Assembly: GCF_014649115.1 (NCBI RefSeq)
Contig: NZ_BMSK01000014.1
Location: 186,001 to 250,000 of the forward strand
DNA from: Streptomyces eurythermus
GTDB lineage: Bacteria; Actinomycetota; Actinomycetes; Streptomycetales; Streptomycetaceae
Reading direction: 5' to 3'
Length of the DNA stretch: 64,000 nt
Made by a program: the position numbers and the translations under genes. Each line of letters starts with the position of its first letter. Within the stretch, counting starts at the first letter, position 1. A model generated the notes under the pieces. It was not told the origin of the DNA, made no database searches, and saw only the letters and a list, made by a program, of their open reading frames with translations. Positions 16,301-28,300 of this stretch are shown here, in pieces.

Positions 16301-19300
16301 CTCGCCGCGATCTGGGCGGAGGTGCTGCGGGCGGAGCGGATCGGCGTCGACGACAACTTCTTCGAACTCGGCGGCGACTCGATCCTCAGCATCCAGGTGG
16401 TGGCCCGGGCCCGGCAGGAGGGCCTGCCGCTGACCTCCCGGGACGTCTACCAGCACCAGACGGTGGCCGCCCTGGCCCGCCGCGCGGACGCCGCCGGCGG
16501 CCCGCGCGCGGCCGCCCCCGCACCGGAGGCGGCCACCGGCACCGCCCCCCTGACCCCCATCCAGCACTGGCTGTTCGACACCGCCGCCGAACGCGCCGGC
16601 CACTTCGCCCAGGCGCTGTCCGTCCGGCTGCCCGAGGACCTGGACCCGACGGCGCTCGAGGACGCGCTGAACGACCTGGTCGCCCACCACGACGCCCTGC
16701 GCTCCCGCTTCACCCCCGACGGCCCGGACGGCCGGCCCGCCTGGGCGGTGGAGGAGCGGGCGCCCCGCCTCCGTCTGGCCCGCCACACCGGACCGGAGAC
16801 CGACACCCCCCACTTCGGCCCCTTCGACCTCGCCCGGGGACCGCTGCTGCGGGCCGTGCTGCACGACACCGGCGCCGGCCGGCCCCCGGTGCTGCACCTC
16901 GCCGTCCACCACCTGGTGGTCGACGGCGTCTCCTGGCGGCTGCTGCTGGAGGACCTGGACCGCGCCTACCGGGCCCGCCGCGCCGGCCGCGACGGCGCCG
17001 CCGCGCTGCCCGCCAAGTCCTCGCCGCTGCGCCGGTGGGCCCACCGGCTGGCCGCCCACGCGGCGGACGGCGGCTTCGACGACGAACGCGCGTACTGGGC
17101 CCGGGCCCTGTCCGAGCCCGCCCCCGCGCTGCCGACCGGACCGGCCGGCACCTACGCCCAACAGCGCGCGCTCACCGTGCGGTTGAGTCCCGAGGACACC
17201 TCGGCGCTGCTGCGCACCCTGCCCGACACCTACCGCACCCGGGCCAACGACGTCCTGCTCGGCGCCCTCGGCCGGGCCCTGTGCGGCTGGAGCGGCCGGG
17301 ACCGGGTGCTGGTCGACGTCGAGGGACACGGCCGCGAGGACCTCTTCCCCGAGCTGGACATCAGCCGCACGGCCGGCTGGTTCACCACCCGGTACCCCGT
17401 CGCGCTCGCCGTCCCGGAGGACGCCGGCTGGGACACCGTACTGAAGCGGGTCAAGGAGCAGCTGCGCGCCGTACCCCGGCACGGCCTGGGGTACGACGTC
17501 CTGCGCCGGCTCGCCGGTCCCGGAGCGGCGCCGCCCGCCGCCGACGCGCGGATCAGCTTCAACTACCTGGGCCGCATGGAGCTGCCGCAGGACCCCGACG
17601 GCCTCTACCGGGGCACCGTACGCCCGCTGGAGCTGGACGCCGACCCGGCCGCCGCCCGCCCGCACGCCCTGGAGGTCGTCGGGCAACTCGTGGACGGACA
17701 GCTGGAGTTCACCTGGTTCTACGCCGACGGGCCGCAGCGCGAGGAAGAGGTCGCGGACCTCGCCGGGCGGTACGCCGCCGCGCTCGCCGACCTGGCCCGG
17801 TACGCCGCCCGCCCGGGTGCCGCCGGCCGTACCCCGTCCGACTTCCCGCTGGCCCGGCTCGACCAGGCCGCCGTCGACCGGATCACCGGCCCGGACCCGG
17901 CGGCGGTGGCGGACGTGTACCCGCTCACCCCCACCCAGGCGGGCATGCTCTTCCACGGCCTGTCCCAGGACGACCGCGGTGTCTACCTCCAGCAGCTGAC
18001 GTTCGTCCTGGACGGCGTGCCCGACCCGGGTGCCCTCGCCGCCGCCTGGCAGCACGTGACCGACCGCACCGAGACGCTGCGCTCCCGGGTCGTCTGGCAG
18101 GACGTGCCCGAGCCGCTGCTGGTGGCGGCGCGCCACGCGGACCTGCCGGTCACCCACCTGGACTGGCGCGACCTGTCCGAGGACGAGCGCCGCGCCCGCC
18201 TGGACGACGTGCTCGCCCGGGACCGCGCCGAGGGCATCGACCTCGGGCGGGCCCCGCTCCAACGCCTGCTCCTGGCCCGCCTGTCCGGGACCGCCGTGCG
18301 TGTGGTGTGGACCTTCCACCATCTGCTGCTGGACGGCTGGAGCCTGTTCCAGGTCCTCTCGGACGTCTTCGCCCACCACGCCGGGGCCGCCCCCGACACC
18401 CTCCCGCACCGCCCGCCGTACCGGGACTACGTGGCCTGGCTGCGGCGCCGCGACCCCGCCCCGGCCGAACGGCACTGGCGCCGCCGCCTGTCCGGGCTGG
18501 CCGAGGCCACCCCGCTGCCCTACGATCGCGAGCCGCGCGAGGCCCACCGCGCCGAGTCCACCCACGCCGTGCGCCGTGCGCTGCCCCCGGCCGCCACCCG
18601 GGCGCTGAAGGAGCTGGCCCGGACCTCCGGCCTCACCCTCAACACCCTGGTCCAGGGCGCCTGGGCGTTGCTGCTGGCCCGGCAGGCGGGCCGGGACGAG
18701 GCGGTGTTCGGCACCACCGTCGCCGGACGGCCGCCCGAGCTGCCCGGCGCCGACACCATGACCGGTCTGTTCATCACCACCCTGCCCACCCGGGTCACCG
18801 TCCCCGGCCACGGCACCCTGCTGGACTGGCTGCGCGCCCTCCAGCACGACCAGAGCGAGGACCGCCGATTCGACCACCTGCCGCTCACCCGGCTGAAGAC
18901 GTTCACCGAACTCCCCGAGCGGGCCGGTCTGTTCGACAGCATCGTGGTCTTCGAGAACTACCCGGTCGACGACGACCTCGCCGCCGCCCACGGGCTGCGC
19001 CTCAGCGGCCTGGAAGGCGTCGAGACCACCAACTACCCGCTGAGCCTGACCGCCTACCCGGGCCCGGAGCTGACGCTGCGGCTCGGCTACGACCCCGGGC
19101 TGTTCGACACCGCGACGGCCGAGCGCATGGCCGAGTACCTGACCGTCCTGCTCACCCACCTGCCCGCCGGTGCCCACCGCCCGCCAGCCCGGCTGCCGCT
19201 GCTCGCCCCGGACCGCCGCGCGCAGGTGCTGAGCGCCTGGAACGACACCGCCACCGACCTGCCCGACACCACCGTCGCCGCCCTCTTCGCCGCGCAGGTG

Positions 19301-22300
19301 CGCCGCACTCCGGACGCCGTGGCCCTGGACGCCGGGGACACCCGCCTCACCTACCGCGAACTGGACGCCAGAGCGGGCGAGCTGGCGGCCCGCCTGGCCG
19401 GACTCGGGGTACGGCCGGAGCGCCCGGTCGGTGTGCTCATGGACCGGTCGGCGGAACTGATCGTCGCCCAGCTGGCCCTCGTCCGCACCGGCGGCGTGTA
19501 CGTGCCGCTGGACGGCAGGGCCCCGGCCGAACGGCTGCGCCGGATGCTCGCCGAGGCGGGCGCGGACCTGCTGCTCACCGACGCCGGCCGGGAGCGTACG
19601 GCCCGTGAACTGCTGCCCGCGGGCGGGGTCCTGCGGGTGGACGACACTTCCGGCGCACCCGACGCCGGCCCGGCGCACACCGTCCACCCCGACAACGTCC
19701 ATTACCTGATGTTCACTTCGGGCTCCACCGGCACCCCCAAGGGGGTCGCGGTGCGGCAGCGGGACGTCGCCGCGCTCGCCCTGGACCGGGCCTTCGCCGG
19801 GCACGACCGGGTCCTCGTGCACTCGCCGCACGCCTTCGACGCCGCCACCTACGAGGTGTGGGTGCCGCTGCTGCGCGGCGGCACGGCCGTCCTCGCCCCG
19901 CCCGCCGGCCTCGACGCCGCCCAGGTCCGCCGCGCCATCACCGAGCGGGGGGTGACCTGCCTGTGGCTGACCGCCGGCCTGTTCCGGCTGCTCGCCCAGG
20001 AGGACCCCGGCTGCCTGCGCGGCGCCCGCGAGGTGTGGACCGGCGGCGAGGCCGTGCCCGGCGCGGTCGTCCGCCGGGTCCTGGACGCCTGCCCCGATCT
20101 GACCGTCGTGGACGGCTACGGCCCCACCGAGACCACCACCTTCGCCACCCGCCGCGTCTTCCGCTCCGGCGACCCGCTGCCCGCCGTCCTGCCCATCGGC
20201 CGCCCCCTGGACAACACCCGCGTCTACGTCCTGGACGCCTCGCTCCAGCCCCAACCGCCCGGCATCCCGGGCGAGTTGTACATCGCGGGCGCGGGCCTCG
20301 CCCGGGGCTACGCGGGCCGGCCCGGCGCGACCGCCGCCCGCTATGTCGCCGACCCCTACGGGCCGCCCGGCACCCGGATGTACCGCACCGGCGACCTCGT
20401 GCGCTGGAGCGCCGACGGCGAACTGCACTTCGTCGGCCGCGCGGACGACCAGATCAAGATCCGCGGCTTCCGGGTCGAACCCGCCGAGATCGAGGCCCGC
20501 CTCACCGCCCACCCCGCCGTCGCCGAGGCCGTCGTCTCCCTTTACGAAGACGCCGGACGCAAACGGCTCGCCGCCCACCTCGTACCGGCCGAAGGCGCCG
20601 ATGTGCCCTCCGCCGCCGGGCTGCGCGCCCACCTGGCGGCCGGACTGCCCGACTACATGCTGCCCGCCGCGTTCGTCACCGTGCCCGAGCTGCCGCTGAC
20701 GGCCAACGGCAAGGTCGACCGGCGGCGGCTGCCCGCCCCCGACTGGGCGGCGGGCGCCGAACGGACCCACCGCGAACCGCGCACCGACACCGAACGGACC
20801 CTCGCCGGGATCTGGGCCGAACTGCTCGGCGTCGAACGCGTCGGCGTGGACGACAACTTCTTCATGCTGGGCGGCGACTCCATCCTCAGCATCCAGGTGG
20901 TCTCCCGGGCCCGTGCCGCCGGACTCGCCCTCACCCCCCGCGATCTGTTCCGGCACCCCACGGTGGCCGCACTGGCCGCCGCGGGCGGCGGAGCCGCGCC
21001 CGCCGTCGCCGGCACCGCACCGGTCGCCGGACCGGCCGGCCTCACCCCGATCCAGCACTGGTTCCTGGACGCCCGGCCCGCGCACCCCGCCTTCTTCAAC
21101 CAGTCCGTCGTGATCGAGACACCCGGCCCCGTGGACGAGGACGCCCTGCGCCGCGCCCTCACCGCGCTGTGGACCCGCCACGACGCCCTGCGCGCCCGGT
21201 TCCGCCGCGAGGGCGACGGCGCCTGGCACCAGGACATCACCGCCCACGACGGCCCCGCCCCCGAACTGCTCCGGGTCCACGACCCGCGGGACGAGGAAGG
21301 CGTCACGGCGGCGACCCACGCGCGACTCGACCTGGAGACAGGCCCGTTGTTCGTCGCCCGCCTGTTCACCGCCGACGGTACCGGGCCCGCCCGGCTGCTG
21401 CTCGTCGCCCACCACCTGGTGGTCGACGGCGTCTCCTGGCGGATCCTGCTGGAGGACCTGGAGACCGCCTACCGGCAGGCCGCCGCCGGCGAGCCCGTAC
21501 GGCTGCCCGCCCGCACCACGTCCGCGGCCGAGTGGGTCCGCCGGCTGCGCGAGAGGGACCTCACCGGACAGCTGCCCCACTGGGAGCGGACCGCCCGCGC
21601 GTGCGCCGAACCCCTGCCCGTCGACTCGGCCGGCGGCAACACCATGGCCGACCTCCGCGAGGTCACCGTACGGCTCGACCGCGAGCGCACCGACGCCCTG
21701 CTGCGCCGGGTGCCCGGCGTCTACCGCACCCGCGTGGACGACGTCCTGCTCACCGCGCTGGGCCGGGTCCTCGCCGACTGGACGGAACGCGCCACCGTCG
21801 CCGTCGGCCTGGAGGGACACGGCCGCGAGGACCGGTGGGCCGAGGACGTCGACCTGTCCCGCACGGTCGGCTGGTTCACCGCGCTCCACCCGGTCGCCCT
21901 GACCGTCCCGGCGGGGGACTGGGGCACCGCCCTGAAGTCGGTGAAGGAACAGCTGCGGGCCGTACCCGACCGGGGACTCGGCTACGGCGTGCTGCGCCAC
22001 CTCGCCCGCGACCCACGGCTCACCACCGCCCCCGAACCCGGCATCAGCTTCAACTACCTGGGCCGCTTCGACTGGTCCGCCGACGACGCCGCCCTGGTCC
22101 GGTCGGTGCCCGGCGGCCTGGGCGGCGCGGAGGCACCGGACACCGAGCGGCCGCACCTGCTGGACGTCGTGGCCCGCGTCGAGGACGACCGGCTGGAGAT
22201 CACCTGGCACTACAGCGGCGGACGCCACCGCGAGGAGACCGTCACCGCCCTCGCCGAGGGCATGCTGGACGCGCTCGGCGGCATCGTCGCCCACTGCGCC

Positions 22301-25300
22301 CGCCCCGACGCCGGCGGCCGCACCCCGTCGGACTTCCCGCTGGCCCGGCTCGACCAGGCCGCCGTGGACCGCATCGCCGGCGACGGCCGGGACGTGCAGG
22401 ACATCTACCCGCTCACGCCGATGCAGGAGGGCATGCTCTTCCACAGCCTGCTCGACCCCGCCGGCCGCACCTACGTCAACCAGGTCCAGCTCGTGCTGGC
22501 CGGCGTCACCGACCCGCACGCGCTCGCCGAAGCCTGGCAGCACACCGCCGACGCCAACCCCGTGCTGCGCACCGGTCTGGTCTGGCAGGAGACCCCCGAA
22601 CCGCTCCAGGTCGTCCGGCACCGGGCCACCGTGCCCGTCACCCACCACGACTGGTCCGCATGGCCCGAGGAGCGCCGCGCACCCGAACTGGACCGGCTGC
22701 TCGCCGAGGACCGCGAGCGGGGGATCGACCTCGCCGCCGCGCCCCTCATGCGACTGACCCTGATCCGGCTGGGCCCGGACCGGGTCCGCCTGGTGTGGAC
22801 CTTCCACCACGTCCTGCTCGACGGCTGGAGCGCCGCCCAGGTCTTCGAGGAGGTGTGCGAGCGGTACGCCGCCCTGACCTCCGGGCGCCGCCCGCACACC
22901 CCCGAGCGCAAGCCCTTCGCCGACTATCTGCGCTGGCTCGCCGGGCGCGACACCGGCAAGGCCGAGCGGTACTGGCGCGCCACCCTCGCGGGCTTCCAGG
23001 CACCCACCGAACTGCCCCGCGACCGGCGGCCCGCCGAGGCCCACCGCACCTCCTCCTCCGGCTCCGTGCGCATGACCCTCGGCCCGGACCTCTCCGCCCG
23101 GCTGCGGGAGACCGCCCAGCACCACGGGCTCACCCTCAACACCGTGCTCCAGGGCGCCTGGGCGCTGCTGCTGTCCCGCTACGGCGGCGGCACCGACGTG
23201 GTGTTCGGCACCACCGTCTCCGGCCGGCCCGCCGAACTGCCCGGCGTCACCTCGATGGTGGGCCTGTTCATCAACACCCTGCCCACCCGGGTCCGTGTCG
23301 ACGGCTCCCGCCCGCTGCCCGAGTGGCTGCGCGAGATCCAGACCGCCCAGTCCGAGGCCCGCCGCCACGACTTCGTCTCGCTGGCCCAGATCCAGTCCTG
23401 GAGCGAACTGCCGGGCGGCACCAGCCTGTTCGACTCCCTCGTGGTCTTCGAGAACTACCCCTTCGACCCGGACGCGCCGGCCCGGCACGGCCTCACCATG
23501 GAACCGGAACGGGATTTGGAGCCGACCAACTACCCGCTCAGCGTGGTCGTCGCGCCCGGCGACACCCTCACCGTGAACCTGGACCACGACCCGGCCGCCT
23601 TCGACACCGCCACGGTCACCGCGCTCGGCGAGAGCCTGCGCACCCTGCTCACCGGCATGGCCGGCGGTCTCGACCGCCGCCTGGCCGACCTGCCGCTGCT
23701 GGACCCGGCCGAGGAGCGCGCGCTGGTGGCCCGGTTCGGCGGACGGACGGCCGAGGCACCCCGGGGCACCCTGCCCGACGCGTTCCGCCGGCAGGCCGAG
23801 CGCACCCCCGGCGCCCCGGCCGTCCGCCACGGCGACCAGGTACTCACCTACCGCGAGCTCGACGCCCGCTCCGACCGGCTCGCCCGGCGGCTCATCGCCG
23901 CCGGCGCCGGCCCCGAACGCTTCGTCGCCCTCTGCCTGCCCCGCACCGCCGACCTGGTGACCGCGCTCCTCGCCGTGCTCAAGAGCGGCGCCGGCTATCT
24001 GCCCGTCGACCCCCAGTACCCGGCCGAACGCGTCGCGTTCCTCTTCGAGGACGTACGGCCCGACGCCGTGATCACCGCGCCCGAGACCGCCGGCCGGCTC
24101 CCCGAGGGCCCCTTCACCCGGATCCTGCTCGATGACCTGGAACCCGGGGCACCGGACACCCCGGTCGGCGACGACGAACGGCACGGCACCCTGCTGCCCG
24201 GCCACCCGGCGTACGTCATCCACACCTCCGGCTCCACCGGCCGCCCCAAGGGCGTCGTCGTCAGCCACGCCTCCGTGCTCGCCCTCACCGACTGGGCGGC
24301 GGCCGAGTTCACCGGGCGGGGACTGCACCACGTGGTGGCCTCCACCTCGCTCAACTTCGACGTGTCCGTCTTCGAGATCTTCGCGCCGCTGCTGTCCGGC
24401 GGCTGCGTGGAGATCGTCCGCGATCTGCTGGCCCTCGCCGAGCGCCCCGGGCCCTGGCGGGCCGGACTGCTCAGCGCGGTGCCCTCGGCCCTGGACCGGC
24501 TGCTCGCCGAGGACGCCGTACGGATCACCGCCGACACCGTCGTCCTGGCGGGGGAGGGACTGCCCGCCCGGACCGTGCGCCGGGTCCGCGACGCCATCCC
24601 CGGCAGCGAGGTGCGCAACATCTACGGCCCCACCGAGGCCACCGTCTACGCCACCGCCTTCACCTGCGACCCCGCCGACCCCGACCGGGACCCGCCGATC
24701 GGGCGGCCGCTCGGCGGCGCCCGCGCCCACGTCCTGGACGAACGGCTGCGCCCGGTGCCCGTCGGCGTCCCCGGCGAGCTGTTCCTCGCCGGGACCGGTG
24801 TCGCCCGCGGCTACCTCGGCCGCCCCGGCCTGACCGCCGCCCGCTTCCTGCCCGACCCGTTCGGCCCGCCGGGCAGCCGCATGTACCGCACCGGCGACCG
24901 GGTCCGCTGGACGGCCGACGGCGACCTCGTCTACCTCGGCCGCGGCGACGACCAGGTCAAGGTGCGCGGCTTCCGCATCGAACTCGGTGAGGTGGAGGCC
25001 GCGCTGGCCCGCCACCCGGCCGTGGCCGCGGCGGCGGCCCGAGTGATCGAACACGCCGGCCACCGCCGCCTCGTGGGCTACGTGGTGCCACGTACGCCGG
25101 CCGCGCCGGACGACTCCGGGGTGCCGGGTGCGGCCGCTGTGCCGGGTTCCGGCGGTTCCGGGGTTCCGGTGTCGGCGATGTCCGCCGGTGCGGAGGGGCC
25201 CGGCGTGGTCGTCCCCGACTCCGCCGAGCTGCGGGCCTTCCTCGCCCGCAGTCTGCCCGACCACCTCGTCCCCGCCCTCGTCGTCCCGCTGGAGCGGCTG

Positions 25301-28300
25301 CCGCTGGGGGCCACCGGCAAGCTCGACCGGAGGGCGTTGCCCGTGCCCGAGTGGGCCGCGCCGGCCACCGGCACGGCCGGGCGGCCGCCGCGTACCGAGG
25401 CCGAACGGATCCTCGCCGCGATCTGGACCGAGGTGCTGGGCGTGCCCGAAGTCGGCGCGGACGACAACTACTTCACGCTCGGCGGCGACTCCGTCCTCGG
25501 TATCCGCATCGTGTCCGCCGCCCGCCGGGCCGGTCTCGCGCTGACCCCCCGGCACCTGTTCACCCACCAGACCCTCGCCGAACTGGCCGCCGTGGCCGAG
25601 CGGTTGCCGGTCACCGCCGTCTCCGCCGAGCAGGGCCCGGTGACCGGCGACGCCCCGCTCACCCCCGTCCAGCACTGGCTGCTGTCCACCCTCACCGGCG
25701 ACCCCGCCCACTTCAGCCAGACGGTCGCCCACGAGCTGGCCGCCGACCCCGACGAGACGCTGCTGCGGTCCGCCCTGGCCGTCGTACTGGAGCACCACGA
25801 CGCGCTGCGCATGCGCTACGAGCAGGCGCCGGACGGCAGTTGGCGGCAGTACGGCACCCCGCCCGGCGACCGGGCCCCGCATCTGGAGGTGCACCACGGG
25901 GCGGACCCGGCAGCGGTGGCCGTGACCCTCGGCGCCGGGTTCGACCTGGCCGGCGGGCCGCTGCTGCGGGCCGCGCTGTGCCGGCCGGTCGACGGAACGC
26001 GTCCGGTGCTGTTGCTGGCCGCCCACCACCTGGTCGTGGACGCCGTCTCCTGGCGGCTGATCCTGGAGGACCTGGACACCGCCTACCGCGCGCTGCGGGA
26101 CGGCGGACGCCCCGCCCTCGCCCCGAAGAGCACCGCGTTCCGGGACTGGGCACGACGGCTCGCCGCACACACCGAGGCGGGCGGCTTCGACGCCGAACTC
26201 CCTCACTGGCAGGGAACGGACACCGACGCCACGCTGCCCGTCGACCACCCCGGCGGCCCGAACACCGTCGCCGACGAGGACAGCGTGACCGTGGGACTCG
26301 ACGCCGAGGAGACCCGCCGGCTGCTCCAGGAGGTGCCCGAGGCGTACCGCACCCGCGTCAACGACGTGCTGCTCACCGCGCTGGGCCGGGTCCTGGCCCG
26401 CTGGACCGGCCGGGACCGGGTGGCGGTGACCCTGGAGAGCCACGGCCGCGAGCAGCTGTTCGAGGACACCGACCTGGCCCGCACCACCGGCTGGTTCACC
26501 GCGATGTACCCGGTCGCCCTGGACGTGCCCCGGGACGCCGGCCCCGGCACCACGCTGAAGTCCGTCAAGGAGAACCTGCGGGCCGTACCGCACGGCGGAC
26601 TCGGCTACGGCGCGCTGCGTCACCTGCGCCCCGCCGTCGGCCGTGACCTGCCCGCCCTGCCGCCGGTCTGCTTCAACTACCTGGGCCGGCCGGACGCGGC
26701 CCCCGCCCCCGGCGGACTGCTGCACGCGCCCCACGGCGGCCTCACCGGCGGCATGGACCGCTCCGCGAACCGGCCGCACCTCCTCGACATCCTCGGCCAG
26801 GTCACCGAGGACCGACTCCGGTTCACCTGGTCGTACTCGCGCGGCCGGCACCGGCGGGAGACCGTCGCCCGGCTGGCGGCCGAACTGGCGGAGGAACTCC
26901 GCGCGATCATCCGGCACTGCGCCGAACCCGGCGCGGGCGGCCGCACCCCCTCGGACTTCCCGCTCGCCCCGCTGGACCAGGCGGCCGTGGACCGGCTCGT
27001 CGGCGACGGAGCCGGCGTCACCGACGTCTACCCGCTCACCCCCACCCAGACCGGCATGGTGATGCACGGCCTGGACGAGGCCGAACACGGCCTCTACGTC
27101 GAGCAGATCACCTTCGTGGCCGACGGCGCGCACGACCCCGCGACGCTGGCCGCGGCCTGGCGGCACGTGGTCGACCGCACCCCCGTCCTGCGCACCTCCG
27201 TCGCCCTGCGCGGCGTACCGGTGCCCCTCCAGGTCGTCCACCGGCACGTGACCCTGCCGGTCACCGAGCACGACTGGAGCACGCTGCCGGCCGAGCGGCA
27301 CGCGGCGGAGCTGGAGCGGCTGCTCGCCGACGAGCGGGCCCGGGGCCTCGCCCTGGACCGGGCCCCGCTGCTGCGGCTCGCCTTGGTCCGGCTCGGCCCG
27401 GACGCGGTCCGGGTGGTGTGGACCTTCCACCACGTCCTGCTGGACGGATGGAGCGTCTTCCACGTCCTGTCCGACGTCATGGCCGCGCACGCCGCCCTGA
27501 CCCGGGGCGAACGGCCCCGGCTGCCCGAGCGCCGGCCGTTCGCGGACTACGCCGCCTGGCTCGCCGCCCGGGACACCGCCGCCGCCGAGGAACACTGGCG
27601 CCACGCCCTGGCCGGGCTCGGCGCCCCCACCCCGCTGCCGTACGACCGGCGGCCCGCCCCGGGCACCACCGCCCGCTCCGGCACCTGGCTGTCCCGGCGG
27701 CTCGACCCGGGGCAGACACAGCGCCTGCACGAGTTCGCCCGCCGGCACCGCCTCACCCTCAACACCCTGGTACAGGGTGCCTGGGCGCTGCTGCTGGCGC
27801 GGTGGAGCGGGGAACGGGAGGTCTGCTTCGGCACCACCGTCTCCGGGCGGCCCGCCGGACTGCCCGGCGCCGACACCATCACCGGCCTGTTCATCACCAC
27901 GCTGCCCGCCCGCACCGAGGTCGACGGCACCGCCCGCCCCGACACCTGGCTGCGCGCCCTCCAGGAGGCGCGGGCCGAGGACCGCCGCCACGACCACCTG
28001 CCCCTGAGCGAGCTGCACTCCTACACCCAACTCCCGCCGGAAACAGCGCTGTTCGACAGCCTGGTGGTATTCGAGAACTATCCGGTCGGAGACACGACCG
28101 CGGGCGCACACGGGCTCGCGCTGCGCGACCTGGACGCCCGGGAGGCCACCAACTACCCGCTCACCGTGGTCGTCTCGCCCGGCGACCGGCTCACCGTCGA
28201 ACTCGGCTACGACCCCCGGTACTTCGGGCGGGCGACCGCCGACTCGATGGCGGAACAGCTCCTGCACACCCTGTGGGCGCTGGCCGCCCCGGACGACACC